A DNA stretch of 64,000 nucleotides from the NCBI RefSeq assembly GCF_001509555.1, contig NZ_LMAS01000009.1, positions 70,318 to 134,317 of the forward strand, written 5' to 3'. The notes below the pieces were generated by a model, which saw only the letters and a list, made by a program, of their open reading frames with translations, did not search any database and was not told where the DNA came from. Positions 1 to 8,333 of this stretch are shown in pieces. Position 1 is the stretch's first letter. Every line of letters starts with the position of its first letter. Made by a program: the position numbers and the translations under genes. This DNA comes from Bacillus sp. FJAT-29937. GTDB lineage: Bacteria > Bacillota > Bacilli > Bacillales > Cytobacillaceae.

Positions 1-1
1 A

Positions 2-607
2 AATGAAATTGTTAGCAGGAACGACAAAGAAAATATAACACTTTATGCTAAGAAAATTAGTGGATTATTTAGGGACTTTAAAATTAATTTTAAAGGGGGA
101 TTATACTCAAGACCTTTTTGGATTAGCGAAACTAACCCTACCTATGCTCCACAAATTATATATGAGGACATCAATAAAGATCTAAAGAAAGAGTTAATCA
201 TAATTTTGACAAAGGGTTATGGAACGGGTGTTTTATGGGAAGATATTTATGTTTTTGACACACTGAATAAAAGTGGTCTGGGTATAAATGAAGTGATTGT
301 TGATAATCCTTTAGCAATTATTCATAAGAAAATAAAAACTAAGTTAACTGCTAAAAAGGCCGAAGTCATTGTCGGAGACAAAGAATGTTCAGTTGATATA
401 ACCCATTTAGAAATAAAACCCGAAAACTTATTTAATGATATAGGTTTTGGTAGCATTATTGATTATGAAGTTAAAGACAATGAACTTATTGTAAGTGTTG
501 CTGGACAAATATCACCTGCCAGCTTTGTTGGAAATATTGTAATTGTTTATGAATTTCGGGATAAAATGTATCAAGCAAAATCGATTGAGTTTCAACCTTG
601 TAAATAA
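2..607 (+). CDS. Hypothetical protein, 5' end cut off by the window edge
   Basis: The reading frame is open from base 2 to the TAA at 605-607 (201 codons), so the start lies outside the window. A TTG at 206 could be read as a start, but there is no ribosome-binding site before it and the upstream codons look equally coding. The visible part is rich in Ile, Lys, Asn and beta-strand-like segments, with no signal peptide, membrane segment or catalytic motif that I can recognise. A terminator follows at 648-688, so it is the last gene of its transcript. Function unknown. Confidence 0.65.
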   Translation, partial: NEIVSRNDKENITLYAKKISGLFRDFKINFKGGLYSRPFWISETNPTYAPQIIYEDINKDLKKELIIILTKGYGTGVLWEDIYVFDTLNKSGLGINEVIVDNPLAIIHKKIKTKLTAKKAEVIVGDKECSVDITHLEIKPENLFNDIGFGSIIDYEVKDNELIVSVAGQISPASFVGNIVIVYEFRDKMYQAKSIEFQPCK

Positions 608-647
608 GTTGTACCTAAAACTCCCCAAGTTTACTAAGGTAAATGAT

Positions 648-688
648 AAGCCGATTCCTTAACAACATAGGTATCGGCTTTTACTTTT
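648..688 (+). terminator. Rho-independent terminator
   Basis: Stem AAGCCGAT / ATCGGCTT with an inner CCT/AGG pairing, followed by TTTACTTTT. It ends the transcript of the partial gene upstream. Confidence 0.7.
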
Positions 689-749
689 GGAAATAGGATG
701 GAAAAGGTTGCCGATCTTCAGTATGATTTAGAAAAGGGGGGAAAGTTTT

Positions 750-1244
750 ATGAAAAAAGTATTTGGGTTTTTATTCGTCTTACTCATCGGAGTAATAGCT
801 GCTGCTTGCAGCAATGAAACAGTAAAAAACGAAGATGTTGAAAAGCTCGTAAAAGAATATAAAACCGAACAATATCACATCACAGATCCAGCAAATCCTC
901 CAACAGGAATCGAAATCGGAGAAAAGGTTAAAAAATACCTGTCAGAAGATGCATTTGCTAAATTAAATGCGAATCGGGTTTTTCAATTGGCACCTAAATT
1001 TGCAAAACAAACCAACAAAACTATCGAACTAGAAGATATTGTTCTTGAAAAAATAAAGGAACATGATGACGGCAGAATCGACTATAAATATACACTTAAA
1101 TTAAAAGTGTCCTATGAACAACCAAATGAGTCATATGAAATATTTGATAAAGAAGGACAATTATCCGTTTCAAATACTAATGAAGGCTTAAAGATCACTC
1201 GTGACTGGGAACAGCAAACTCAAATTGAAGATGTACCAATTTAA
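750..1244 (+). CDS. Putative lipoprotein
   Basis: A 164-residue protein with a type II signal peptide: Lys2-Lys3, a hydrophobic core and the lipobox IAAAC with the modified cysteine at residue 20, so the mature protein should be anchored on the outer face of the membrane. The rest is Glu/Lys rich and has no recognisable domain. A strong AGGGGGG site precedes the ATG. It lies 25 bases before a second lipoprotein gene and the two probably form one transcription unit. No named family is recognised; function unknown. Confidence 0.75.
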   Translation: MKKVFGFLFVLLIGVIAAACSNETVKNEDVEKLVKEYKTEQYHITDPANPPTGIEIGEKVKKYLSEDAFAKLNANRVFQLAPKFAKQTNKTIELEDIVLEKIKEHDDGRIDYKYTLKLKVSYEQPNESYEIFDKEGQLSVSNTNEGLKITRDWEQQTQIEDVPI

Positions 1245-1269
1245 AGAAAAAGGCATTGGGGGAGATTAT

Positions 1270-1857
1270 ATGAGGCTTTTTACGATTATGTTTATAATTC
1301 TCATACTATTGTCAGGTTGCTCGAACAAACCTTCCTTAGAACTCATAAGTTCTTCTGTTGAAATTAGAGATGATCGATCAGGCAGAGTCGGGATTAATTC
1401 AGGAGAAAAGACAGGAGAATTTATTGAACCCATTTCACTAAGCTATGATTTCATTTTAAAGAATACAGGAAAAAAGACTCTTGGAAAAGGAGAAAAACTA
1501 AATAAACAAACTTTTAAATTTGATGATGGCATCAAAGTTTTGATTGAACCCCATGAAAAGTTAGTTAAAGTTTCAAAAGAAGTCATGGATTTTAATCTTT
1601 ATAGTGATGAAGAAAGACAAGAATCAGAGTTGGGCTTAGGTTTTGGAGAACGAAGCATTGCGGTTCTTGAGCCCAATCAAGAAGGAGAATATTCTTTTGA
1701 TTTTGTATTAGGGGCATCCGAAGAAAACCCTGAAATGGCGATTGCCCCTTCACCAGAACAGTTAAATAAGTTAAAGAGAAGTGCTATGGATGCAACTTTA
1801 ATTATATTTATTGAAGATGAAGAAATAGCAAGATTTGATCTTAGTAAATCTAATTAA
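1270..1857 (+). CDS. Putative lipoprotein
   Basis: The ATG at 1270 is chosen because GGGGGAG lies just upstream and because the product then begins with a proper lipoprotein signal: MRLFTIMF, a hydrophobic stretch and the lipobox LLSGC with Cys17. The frame is open further upstream to 1201, but that would bury the signal peptide. The mature part (about 178 residues) contains alternating hydrophobic/charged strands with a repeated style of 'LEP/IEPxxxG' segments, which would suit an Ig-like or DUF4352-like beta-sandwich; this is a guess. Probably co-transcribed with the lipoprotein gene before it. Confidence 0.72.
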   Translation: MRLFTIMFIILILLSGCSNKPSLELISSSVEIRDDRSGRVGINSGEKTGEFIEPISLSYDFILKNTGKKTLGKGEKLNKQTFKFDDGIKVLIEPHEKLVKVSKEVMDFNLYSDEERQESELGLGFGERSIAVLEPNQEGEYSFDFVLGASEENPEMAIAPSPEQLNKLKRSAMDATLIIFIEDEEIARFDLSKSN

Positions 1858-1975
1858 GGTTAATACACAACACATTTTGTAGAACAATCGGGTGCAAATC
1901 TGAACAAGAGCGGTTGCTTTTACTAATATGGTAGTTTAGTTGAACAAGGTTATTAATAAGGGGGACCAATCCTCA

Positions 1976-2101
1976 ATGTCAGAGAGAGAAAGAGAAAGAT
2001 TAAAAGACAAAGAACAGCGAAAAAACCCTGGTGGCACATTAAACAATATGTGGGCTCAGCGTCAAATAGCCCCTATCTCTATGAAGGTGGGGGCTATTTG
2101 A
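1976..2101 (+). CDS. Possible 41-residue basic small protein
   Basis: An ATG at 1976, preceded by GGGGGA, opens a 41-codon frame. The product is highly charged and starts MSEREREERLK-like (SEREREERL pattern with alternating Glu/Arg), followed by NPGGTLNNMWAQRQ. The last dozen codons lie inside an 11-bp inverted repeat (2063-2100), so the original 3' end may have been replaced. It may be a real small protein or the stub of one; no family recognised. Confidence 0.35.
   Translation: MSERERERLKDKEQRKNPGGTLNNMWAQRQIAPISMKVGAI
2063..2100. repeat. Inverted repeat, hairpin without clear U-tract
   Basis: Perfect 11-bp arms CAAATAGCCCC (2063-2073) and GGGGCTATTTG (2090-2100) with a 16-base loop. There is no T-run on either strand, so it is not a standard terminator. 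Confidence 0.5.
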
Positions 2102-2108
2102 AGCTTAC

Positions 2109-2294
2109 TTATAAACGAGTACATATGCGTAATTGATTGCCATCAGGATCTACGACTGTCATCGTTCGAAGCCCTTCAAGACCCTCATTTGGAGGCTCAG
2201 CAATACGAATATCTTTTTTGCTCTTTAATTCGCTGTACCAGTTATCGACATTTGGAACAAAAAAGTGAATTAATCCACCAACATAATCCTTTTA
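2109..2294 (-). pseudogene. C-terminal fragment of a glyoxalase/VOC-family protein
   Basis: Read on the minus strand this encodes about 60 codons ending in TAA at 2109-2111. The fragment carries the typical last beta-alpha-beta unit of VOC proteins: IHFFVPNVDNWYSELK, then EGLRTMTVVDPDGNQL with the DPDGN turn and the terminal metal-side strand. An in-frame stop (TAA) lies directly upstream of the homologous part, and the region beyond has no VOC-like sequence, so the N-terminal half is gone. Its metal site cannot form; it is a relic. Confidence 0.7.
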
Positions 2295-2434
2295 ATACCA
2301 GTGTTTTACAATAGACATACGTTTTTGTTAATAGGGTTGTTCCCATGTCGGACGAGTCACATCATTAGTAAAGTATCTTCCATTATGATAAATTTATGAA
2401 CGAATATATTAGATTGAAAAGCAGGATGGTGCGG

Positions 2435-2767
2435 ATGATGTCAATAAAACAACTTAAAAGTATTGAAGAATTAAATGAATTTGTTCAACAACCAGGGAAA
2501 CATTTGCTATTGAAACATAGTACAACTTGCCCAATCAGTGCCAAAGCGAATGAAGAATTTCAATCATTTGTTAATGAAAATGAAACTGCTTCTGCTTCAA
2601 TGGTCTTGGTAATAGAAGATCGACCTGTATCAAATCATATTACTGAAGAATTTGAAATTAAACATGAATCTCCACAAATCTTGCTATTTGATGATGGAAA
2701 AGTATCTTGGAATACTTCTCATTGGAAAATTACAAGAGATTCGATCAGGGAGGCTCTGAACGCATGA
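2435..2767 (+). CDS. brxC: Bacillithiol-system monothiol redox protein BrxC (YtxJ family)
   Basis: A roughly 110-residue thioredoxin-fold protein of the YtxJ/BrxC family, which removes bacillithiol from S-bacillithiolated proteins in the cytoplasm of Bacillaceae. The signature TCPIS is present, with the single active cysteine at about residue 32 (HSTTCPISAKA). The family size (about 108 residues) and an AGGA site favour a start at 2435 or 2438 rather than the open frame at 2396. The stop overlaps the ATG of the next gene (ATGA), which also encodes a thiol-redox protein, so the two are translationally coupled and probably work in the same pathway. Confidence 0.85.
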   Translation: MMSIKQLKSIEELNEFVQQPGKHLLLKHSTTCPISAKANEEFQSFVNENETASASMVLVIEDRPVSNHITEEFEIKHESPQILLFDDGKVSWNTSHWKITRDSIREALNA

Positions 2768-3003
2768 GCAAACAAGTCATCGTTTATTCCACGCCTGGTT
2801 GTGTAGAATGCAACTATGTTAAACAAATGCTAGAAGAGGAAAAAATTCCATTTGAAGTAAGAGACGTAATGTCAAGTGTGGAATATCAAAAGGAAGTCGA
2901 AAAATTTGGCTTTATGGGTGTACCTGTTACCGTAGTTGGAGATAAAGCAGTTAAAGGCTTTAATCCTGAATTAAAAGAACTTATAGGAACAATTGAAAAG
3001 TAA
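2764..3003 (+). CDS. Glutaredoxin-family protein (CxxC)
   Basis: A 79-residue single-domain glutaredoxin/NrdH-like protein. The dithiol motif CVEC is at residues 13-16 after the usual VIVYSTPGC strand-turn, and the cis-Pro segment GVPVTVV and the C-terminal helix GFNPELKELI are in place. The ATG overlaps the brxC stop, with GGGAGG upstream. It probably acts as a cytoplasmic thiol-disulfide reductase; whether it uses bacillithiol or thioredoxin reductase cannot be told. A terminator follows at 3064. Confidence 0.85.
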   Translation: MSKQVIVYSTPGCVECNYVKQMLEEEKIPFEVRDVMSSVEYQKEVEKFGFMGVPVTVVGDKAVKGFNPELKELIGTIEK

Positions 3004-3031
3004 AGTTAGCCAAAGTCATGATGTAAAGTCT

Positions 3032-3059
3032 CGTCGGGAGTAGGAGCTGGAGCTAGACA
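3032..3059 (+). repeat. 3' fragment of a dispersed repeat (see 62914-63095)
   Basis: The segment CGTCGGGAGTAGGAGCTGG continuing into AGCTAGACA resembles the right end of the long repeat at 62914-63095 (CGTCGGGGCTAGCCGCTGG, then AGCTAGACA). Only this end is preserved here. Confidence 0.5.
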
Positions 3060-3063
3060 TTAC

Positions 3064-3096
3064 AAAAAGCCCTTGCATAGATTTCAAGGGCTTTTT
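3064..3096. terminator. Bidirectional terminator between the glutaredoxin gene and dctP
   Basis: Stem GCCCTTG/CAAGGGC extended by A5 on the left and T5 on the right (AAAAAGCCCTTG ... CAAGGGCTTTTT). Because of the flanking A and T runs it works for both convergent genes. Confidence 0.85.
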
Positions 3097-3106
3097 CCAT
3101 AACTAT

Positions 3107-4378
3107 TTAAACCGCTACTTTGTTTTTCGTCTTTAATTCAATAATCGCTTGTTGTTGTTTCGTTTCATCGAATTCCTTCTCGCTTTTAGCAATAGCAATT
3201 GTTGCAATGCCGTTTCCAATTAGGTTTGTGATGGCTCGACCTTCACTCATGAAGCGGTCGACTCCTAGTAATAAGGCCAGGCCCTCAACTGGGATGATCT
3301 GCATAGCAGTTAGCGTTGAAGCAAGAACGATAAATCCGCCCCCTGTAACAGCTGCCGCCCCTTTAGAAGTTAACATTAAGATTAAAATAATCGTAATTTG
3401 CTGTCCGACGCTTAAATCAACTTGGAAAACCTGAGCTAGAAACACAACAGCCATAGAGAGATAAATTGAAGTTCCATCAAGATTAAATGAATATCCTGTT
3501 GGAATGACAAGTCCTACGACTGACTTCGAGCAGCCGAACTTCTCCATTTTATCCATCATTCGTGGCAGAACGGATTCAGATGAACTCGTGCCTAGAACGA
3601 TTAATAGCTCTTCTTTAATGAATTTTAAATACTTAAATAAGCTGAATCCATACATTTTACAAATGATATTTAGGACCCCAAATATAAATAATGCCATTGT
3701 TGCATAAACGGACAACATTAACATTGCAAGGGGCTTCATTGAAGCAATGCCATAATTTCCAATCGTAAATGCCATTGCTCCAAAAGCACCGATCGGAGCA
3801 GCTCTCATAATATAACCGATAATATTAAAGAAAACATGTGACATTTTATCAAAAAAATCAATGATTGGCTTGCCTTTTTCCCCAAGAGCTGTTAATGCAA
3901 CCCCGAATAGAATGGAGAAAAATAAAACTTGAAGAATATCCCCTTTGGCAAACGCATCAAACATATTAGATGGAACAATATTTGTAATAAAGTCAATCCA
4001 ATCAATTTTTCCGCCGTCACCAGTTGTAAATTGAGAGACATCCCCTTTTTGCATCTTATCAAAATTCAGTCCCGCACCTGGCTTGATAATATTAACGACA
4101 AATAGACCAATTACGAGTGCTAGCGTTGTGACAATTTCAAAATAGATAAAAGCCTTCCCGCCAACTTTTCCAACCTTTTTCATATCGCCCATTTTTGCAA
4201 TTCCGAGAACGATAGTTAAAAAAATAATTGGGGCAATAACCATTTTAACCCCTTTAATAAAGGTATCTCCTAATGGCTTCACTGACTTTCCGACTTCCGG
4301 CCAAACTAAGCCGACAATCACACCTAAGATGATGGCAATAACTACTTGAACTGTTAAGTTTTTAAAGACTTTCTTCAT
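3107..4378 (-). CDS. dctP: C4-dicarboxylate:cation symporter DctP (DAACS family)
   Basis: A 423-residue integral membrane carrier of the dicarboxylate/amino acid:cation symporter family, importing succinate, fumarate and malate. Diagnostic features are the serine-rich re-entrant loop ([13 protein letters not shown]), the [12 protein letters not shown] segment of transmembrane helix 7 and the PTGYSFN motif, plus about eight hydrophobic segments. The preceding dctR/dctS genes and the dctB gene give the same gene set as the B. subtilis dctB-S-R-P locus, which supports the DctP name over glutamate carriers. GGAGGAG precedes the ATG. A cre box and a four-fold direct repeat upstream point to CcpA repression and DctR activation. 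Confidence 0.92.
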   Translation of the reverse strand: MKKVFKNLTVQVVIAIILGVIVGLVWPEVGKSVKPLGDTFIKGVKMVIAPIIFLTIVLGIAKMGDMKKVGKVGGKAFIYFEIVTTLALVIGLFVVNIIKPGAGLNFDKMQKGDVSQFTTGDGGKIDWIDFITNIVPSNMFDAFAKGDILQVLFFSILFGVALTALGEKGKPIIDFFDKMSHVFFNIIGYIMRAAPIGAFGAMAFTIGNYGIASMKPLAMLMLSVYATMALFIFGVLNIICKMYGFSLFKYLKFIKEELLIVLGTSSSESVLPRMMDKMEKFGCSKSVVGLVIPTGYSFNLDGTSIYLSMAVVFLAQVFQVDLSVGQQITIILILMLTSKGAAAVTGGGFIVLASTLTAMQIIPVEGLALLLGVDRFMSEGRAITNLIGNGIATIAIAKSEKEFDETKQQQAIIELKTKNKVAV

Positions 4379-4420
4379 TTTTTCTCCTCCTTCTCAAACG
4401 TATCAATCTTGTTTTTTTCA

Positions 4421-4434
4421 TGATAACGCTTTCA
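4421..4434 (-). promoter_or_regulatory. cre box (CcpA operator) upstream of dctP
   Basis: On the minus strand the sequence is TGAAAGCGTTATCA, a full match to the Bacillus cre consensus TGWAANCGNTNWCA. It lies 43 to 56 bases before the dctP ATG and between that ATG and the four-fold repeat, so it should impose catabolite repression on dctP. Confidence 0.8.
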
Positions 4435-4450
4435 AATGAATGAGGGAAGA

Positions 4451-4486
4451 TTTTGGACATTTTGGACATTTTGGTCTTTTTGGTCT
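4451..4486 (-). promoter_or_regulatory. Four tandem 9-bp repeats, probable DctR binding site
   Basis: Two copies of TTTTGGACA followed by two copies of TTTTGGTCT, head to tail with no spacers (plus-strand reading). They sit between the end of dctR and dctP, about 75 bases before the dctP start. Position and repeat form suit the operator of the CitB-type response regulator DctR; binding is inferred. Confidence 0.6.
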
Positions 4487-4495
4487 CTAGAGCGT

Positions 4496-5179
4496 TTATT
4501 TAATGAGGGAATATCGATTAACAGGCCTTCCGACACCGCCATATTTTAATTCAATTTTAATTTCACCGAGCTTCACTAAATATTCAAGATAGCGGCGAGC
4601 CGTCACGCGGGCAATGCCCACCCCATCGGCTACTTCCTCAGAGGATTTAGCTAGTTCTTGTTCATGTAAATAGGCAATAATTTGCCTATATGTAACTTCA
4701 TTCAGTCCTTTTGGCAAATTATTTACATTATTTAATTTCTTCGATGTGGAGGAGGAATGCAGAAACTCGTCAAGTTGCTGCTGAGATAACGATAGCTCAT
4801 TTTTAACTTTTGAGTGATAAATTTTATATTTTTCTAAAGCCTTCTGGATTCTATCGAATTGAAATGGCTTAATAATATAATCAAAGGCTCCATTTTGGAG
4901 GGCCATTTTCACTGTTTCATGGTCATTCGCCGCTGTTACCATAATCACATCGACGCTTTCTTGATGGCTGCGAATTTGCTGAAGGGTCTCGAGTCCATCC
5001 TGCTTTGGCATAAACACATCGAGAATAACAAGATCAGGTGTATGCTCCCTTATTTTTTGGAGACCTTCCATCCCATTGCTTGCTACTCCGATTACTTTAT
5101 ATCCTTCTATTTTCATGACAAATTGCTTATTCACTTCTTGCACCATCGGATCATCTTCAATGATTAGAACGGTTATCAT
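4496..5179 (-). CDS. dctR: Response regulator DctR (CitB family)
   Basis: A 227-residue two-component response regulator. The receiver domain (1-120) has the acidic pocket EDD 8-10, phosphoacceptor Asp54 in VILDVFMP, Thr82 and Lys104 (IKPF). The C-terminal domain ends in a helix-turn-helix (SSEEVADGVGIARVTARRYLEYL) as in the CitB/DcuR/DctR group. The start ATG overlaps the dctS stop (ATGA), so sensor and regulator are translationally coupled. It should activate dctP in response to extracellular C4-dicarboxylates. Confidence 0.92.
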   Translation of the reverse strand: MITVLIIEDDPMVQEVNKQFVMKIEGYKVIGVASNGMEGLQKIREHTPDLVILDVFMPKQDGLETLQQIRSHQESVDVIMVTAANDHETVKMALQNGAFDYIIKPFQFDRIQKALEKYKIYHSKVKNELSLSQQQLDEFLHSSSTSKKLNNVNNLPKGLNEVTYRQIIAYLHEQELAKSSEEVADGVGIARVTARRYLEYLVKLGEIKIELKYGGVGRPVNRYSLIK

Positions 5180-6771
5180 TCTTCCTCCTCCAATCCATTC
5201 ATTGGAAAACTAATAAAAAAACTAGCCCCTTCTCCTTGATGAGAAACAACATTTAATTCCCCTTTTCCTTTTTCCACAATCTGTTTTACGAGATGAAGAC
5301 CTAAACCAAATCCTTTTTTCGTAGAAAACCCATTTTCAAATATTCGGTGCATCTCTGTTTCACTAATCCCGTGCCCATTATCTTCAACAAGAATAGCACA
5401 TAATTCATCATCCTGCTCAATACTAATATCAATCCTTCTTTCTCGATGATCGGCTGTTTTTAAGGCAGCAATCGCATTTTCAATTAAATTTCCGAGTATG
5501 ACAACGAAATCATGATGATCTAAATGCTTCGGAAAACGACTTAAATGGCTTTTCCGGTCAATGACAATTTTAATCCCTAATTCTTTTCCGCGGCTTACTT
5601 TCCCAAGTAATAAACCAGCAAGATTATCATCAAGAATATTCTCATTTAAAAATCTCGCGAAACTCCCTTGTTCCTCATCTAATTGAAAAATATACTTTAG
5701 CGCCTGTTCATTATTTCCTAATTGAATTAATCCCGCAATCGTATGAAGCTTATTAGAATGCTCATGGGCTTGTACCCTTAACGCTTCTACAAATTCCTTT
5801 ACCCCAGTCAATTCCTCCGCCATTTTCGTCGTCTCTGTACGATCTTGAAAAATAGCGACCGCCCCAACTAACTGCTTATTTACTTTAATCGGGACACGAT
5901 TGCTCATAATCACGTTTCCTCGGACTTGGACTTCCTGATTAAATACTGGTTTATCTAGTTCAAGGATTTCTGGCAGCCTCGTATCCGGGATCACATCCCA
6001 AATGTTTTTCCCAATAACATCCCCATGGACATTCATCATTTTTTTTGCCTTATCATTAAAGATCGTGATCATTTCATGCTTATCAATTGCGATGACTCCC
6101 TCATGCATCGCATGAAACGTTGCTGTACGCTCTTCAAGAAGACGAGCGATTTCATAAGGCTCAAGCTGAAACATTTGCTGTTTAATATGTTTGGCAAGGA
6201 AGAATGAACCTATTACGCCAAGCAGCAGGGTCAAAAACATAATGAGTAGAATCTCATTTTTTAGTGATAATAATGTTTCAAACATCGTCGGTAATACATT
6301 CCCAACAACAACCACCCCTACTTGCTCTAATTGGTCATTTTTTATTGGAGCAAAGGCACGTACAGCCATTCCTACCTCACCCTTAGCTTTTGAAAGATAG
6401 GAATGCTCTGCAAAAGCAGGACCGGCATCTTCTCCTTTTGCTACTGTTCCTAACATGTCCTTTACAGGATGTGAGTAACGAATCCTTTCCATATTTAAGA
6501 CGGTTACATAATCCGCATTATTAATAATGCGGATTTTTTCAATAGTAGGATCCATTTCAATCCATCCATTTGGTTCCGTAACATGGCGAATGACATCTGG
6601 AAGCTGAGCGACGGTTTTCGCCGTAATCATCGCTCTTTTTCCATACTCTTCTTCCTCAAGCTCCACAATATTTCCAATTAATATAAGACCTCCGAGCAAT
6701 AAAGAAAAAAAGACGATGCTGAATGATAATAATGTAATTTTGGAACGAATCGGCAGCCGCTTAAGTGACAC
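5176..6771 (-). CDS. dctS: Sensor histidine kinase DctS
   Basis: A 531-residue CitA/DcuS-type kinase: transmembrane helix near the N-terminus, extracytoplasmic PAS-like sensor with the family motif R-Y-S/T-H-P (NMERIRYSHPVKDMLG), second transmembrane helix, cytoplasmic PAS domain, the phosphoacceptor box LRVQAHEHSNKLHTIAGLIQ (cut here to 20 residues) and an ATPase with DNGHGIS and GFGLGL. The GTG at 6771 is preferred to the ATG at 6801 because AAGGGGGT lies 7 bases before it and because the B. subtilis protein begins at the equivalent place. It senses C4-dicarboxylates and phosphorylates DctR. Confidence 0.9.
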   Translation of the reverse strand: MSLKRLPIRSKITLLSFSIVFFSLLLGGLILIGNIVELEEEEYGKRAMITAKTVAQLPDVIRHVTEPNGWIEMDPTIEKIRIINNADYVTVLNMERIRYSHPVKDMLGTVAKGEDAGPAFAEHSYLSKAKGEVGMAVRAFAPIKNDQLEQVGVVVVGNVLPTMFETLLSLKNEILLIMFLTLLLGVIGSFFLAKHIKQQMFQLEPYEIARLLEERTATFHAMHEGVIAIDKHEMITIFNDKAKKMMNVHGDVIGKNIWDVIPDTRLPEILELDKPVFNQEVQVRGNVIMSNRVPIKVNKQLVGAVAIFQDRTETTKMAEELTGVKEFVEALRVQAHEHSNKLHTIAGLIQLGNNEQALKYIFQLDEEQGSFARFLNENILDDNLAGLLLGKVSRGKELGIKIVIDRKSHLSRFPKHLDHHDFVVILGNLIENAIAALKTADHRERRIDISIEQDDELCAILVEDNGHGISETEMHRIFENGFSTKKGFGLGLHLVKQIVEKGKGELNVVSHQGEGASFFISFPMNGLEEEE

Positions 6772-6863
6772 GTGCTTACCCCCTTTATTCAAGACATACA
6801 ATATTGTACTATTAGTCGTTTTATTATTTAATTAGAATAATAGAAAAGATTCGAGGTGTATAC

Positions 6864-7976
6864 ATGAAGAAGCTGTTCGGAATATTTATTTTTATTATAT
6901 CAGGATATAGTGCAGCTTACCTTTTCGGATTTAGCGGTTTTCATTTCACGAAAGAAGTTCCCTTTGATGATGAGCAGACGGGAATGAAAGAGCAAATAAT
7001 CATTCGTTTTAGTCATGTTGTGTCAGAAAATACACCAAAGGGGCTTGCAGCAGGCCGGTTTGCTGACCTTGTTCAAAAGAAATCAAATAATAGAGTCAAA
7101 GTCGTTGTCTTTCCAAATGCCGAGCTCTTTTCTGACGAAGGTGAGCTGAGTGCCCTTCAATCTGGACAAGTACAGATGATTGCTCCGTCAACATCTAAAT
7201 TAGGAACGCTCTCTCCTGAATGGCTCGTATTAGATTTGCCTTATGCCTTCTCCTCAAATGAAGCTGTAAAAGAAGCGTATGAAGGAGAGATTGGCAAAGT
7301 TTTATTTGCCGACTTAAAAAAACAAAATATTGAAGGTTTAGCATTTTGGTATAACGGCTTTAAACAAATGACAACAATGAAAGGGACTATCATTCATCCA
7401 ACAGATATAAAGGGCCAAGTTTTCCGTATCATGCCTAGCAAAGTGATCGAAAAGCAATACGAAGTTCTCGAAGCCGCCCCCCGCCCAATCCCCTTTGACC
7501 AAACGTATCATAATTTGGAAAAAGGTACGATTGATGGAGAGGAAAATACGATCTCGAATATATATTCCAAAAAATATTATCATGTCCAAAAATACATGAC
7601 GATTACAAACCATGCTTATTTAGGCTATGCTGTCTTGATGAATCGAGAGTTTTGGAATGGTTTGCCGAGCGAGATTCAAGACATCATTCGGGAAGCAATG
7701 GTCGAAGCGACAGATTGGAATTGGCAATATTCGATTGACTTGAATGATTCGAATCTTCAACAATTAAAAGAGAATACTAGTATGCAAATTTACGAGTTAA
7801 CTCCAGAGGATGAAACGGAGTGGAGAAATAAACTCAAAAAAGTGGAACAGCATTTCTCGCCAATCATCGGAGAAAGCATGATGGAGCGCTTGCAAAAAAT
7901 TAAAAATAAATTTGATAGGAGAAGCGGAAGCGCCTTGCCCAGCGATAGAGCAACGGAAAGTATTTGTTCGACTTAG
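6864..7976 (+). CDS. dctB: C4-dicarboxylate-binding protein DctB (TRAP-type receptor)
   Basis: A 370-residue extracytoplasmic solute-binding protein of the DctP/TRAP receptor family. It has an uncleaved-type N-terminal hydrophobic anchor, then IIIRFSHVVSENTPKG, the WYNGFKQMT strand and the DGEENTISNIYSKKYY segment that is typical of this family. No TRAP membrane subunits are nearby; as in B. subtilis, it is thought to help DctS sense or DctP transport dicarboxylates. It is divergent from dctS. The last 20 or so codons (from about 7917) run into a dispersed repeat and are probably not original sequence. Confidence 0.9.
   Translation: MKKLFGIFIFIISGYSAAYLFGFSGFHFTKEVPFDDEQTGMKEQIIIRFSHVVSENTPKGLAAGRFADLVQKKSNNRVKVVVFPNAELFSDEGELSALQSGQVQMIAPSTSKLGTLSPEWLVLDLPYAFSSNEAVKEAYEGEIGKVLFADLKKQNIEGLAFWYNGFKQMTTMKGTIIHPTDIKGQVFRIMPSKVIEKQYEVLEAAPRPIPFDQTYHNLEKGTIDGEENTISNIYSKKYYHVQKYMTITNHAYLGYAVLMNREFWNGLPSEIQDIIREAMVEATDWNWQYSIDLNDSNLQQLKENTSMQIYELTPEDETEWRNKLKKVEQHFSPIIGESMMERLQKIKNKFDRRSGSALPSDRATESICST
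7920..7943 (+). repeat. 5' fragment of the dispersed repeat, captured in the dctB 3' end
   Basis: AGAAGCGGAAGCGCCTTGCC followed by CAGC matches the left end of the repeat at 62914-63095 (AAAAGCGGAAGCGGCTCGCC, CAGC). Here it supplies the C-terminal codons of dctB. Confidence 0.55.
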
Positions 7977-8055
7977 CACAAGCATCAAGTGTACTTATCT
8001 AGAAAAAAATCAAAAAATACTGAGGATAAAATAAGATAAGAAGGTTGTGGTGTCC

Positions 8056-8169
8056 TTGGTCAAAAAGAGCCTTTTTATATTTTTTATTATGCTTTGTTTC
8101 AATCCTTCCATTTCAGTATTTGCCAAGGCAAGTGAAAACACAGTGTCTGCAACTTGGGGGGGATATTGA
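8056..8169 (+). pseudogene. Stub of an exported protein (signal peptide only)
   Basis: A TTG-initiated 37-codon frame reads as a clean Sec signal peptide: VKKSLF, hydrophobic core FIFFIMLCF, and a cleavage-like SVFAKAS, then stops with TGA at 8167. Nothing that could be the mature domain follows in any forward frame, so it looks like the 5' remnant of a secreted or wall-associated protein. A functional small peptide is less likely. Between here and 8333 I see only a hairpin. Confidence 0.4.
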
Positions 8170-8248
8170 TCAAATTTCCAAACATGCTTAAAAAGCAAGT
8201 TGTTCAAGAGCATTGTTAGGAACAGCTTTAACTGTATGCACAAGAAAA

Positions 8249-8274
8249 ATCTCTTCAAAAGGATTTGAAGAGAT
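8249..8274. repeat. Inverted repeat
   Basis: Perfect 11-bp arms ATCTCTTCAAA / TTTGAAGAGAT around a 4-base loop. There is no clear T-tract, so it may be a weak terminator of the decayed gene upstream or an RNA hairpin. Confidence 0.45.
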
Positions 8275-8333
8275 GATCTAATGTTCATTAATATATTCAT
8301 TGGCGGAGCAATCTTTTACGAATTAACTAGAAG

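Noticed and set aside
3120..3434. Plus-strand protein opposite dctP
   Set aside because: It is the mirror of a well-supported membrane-protein gene, with no ribosome-binding site.
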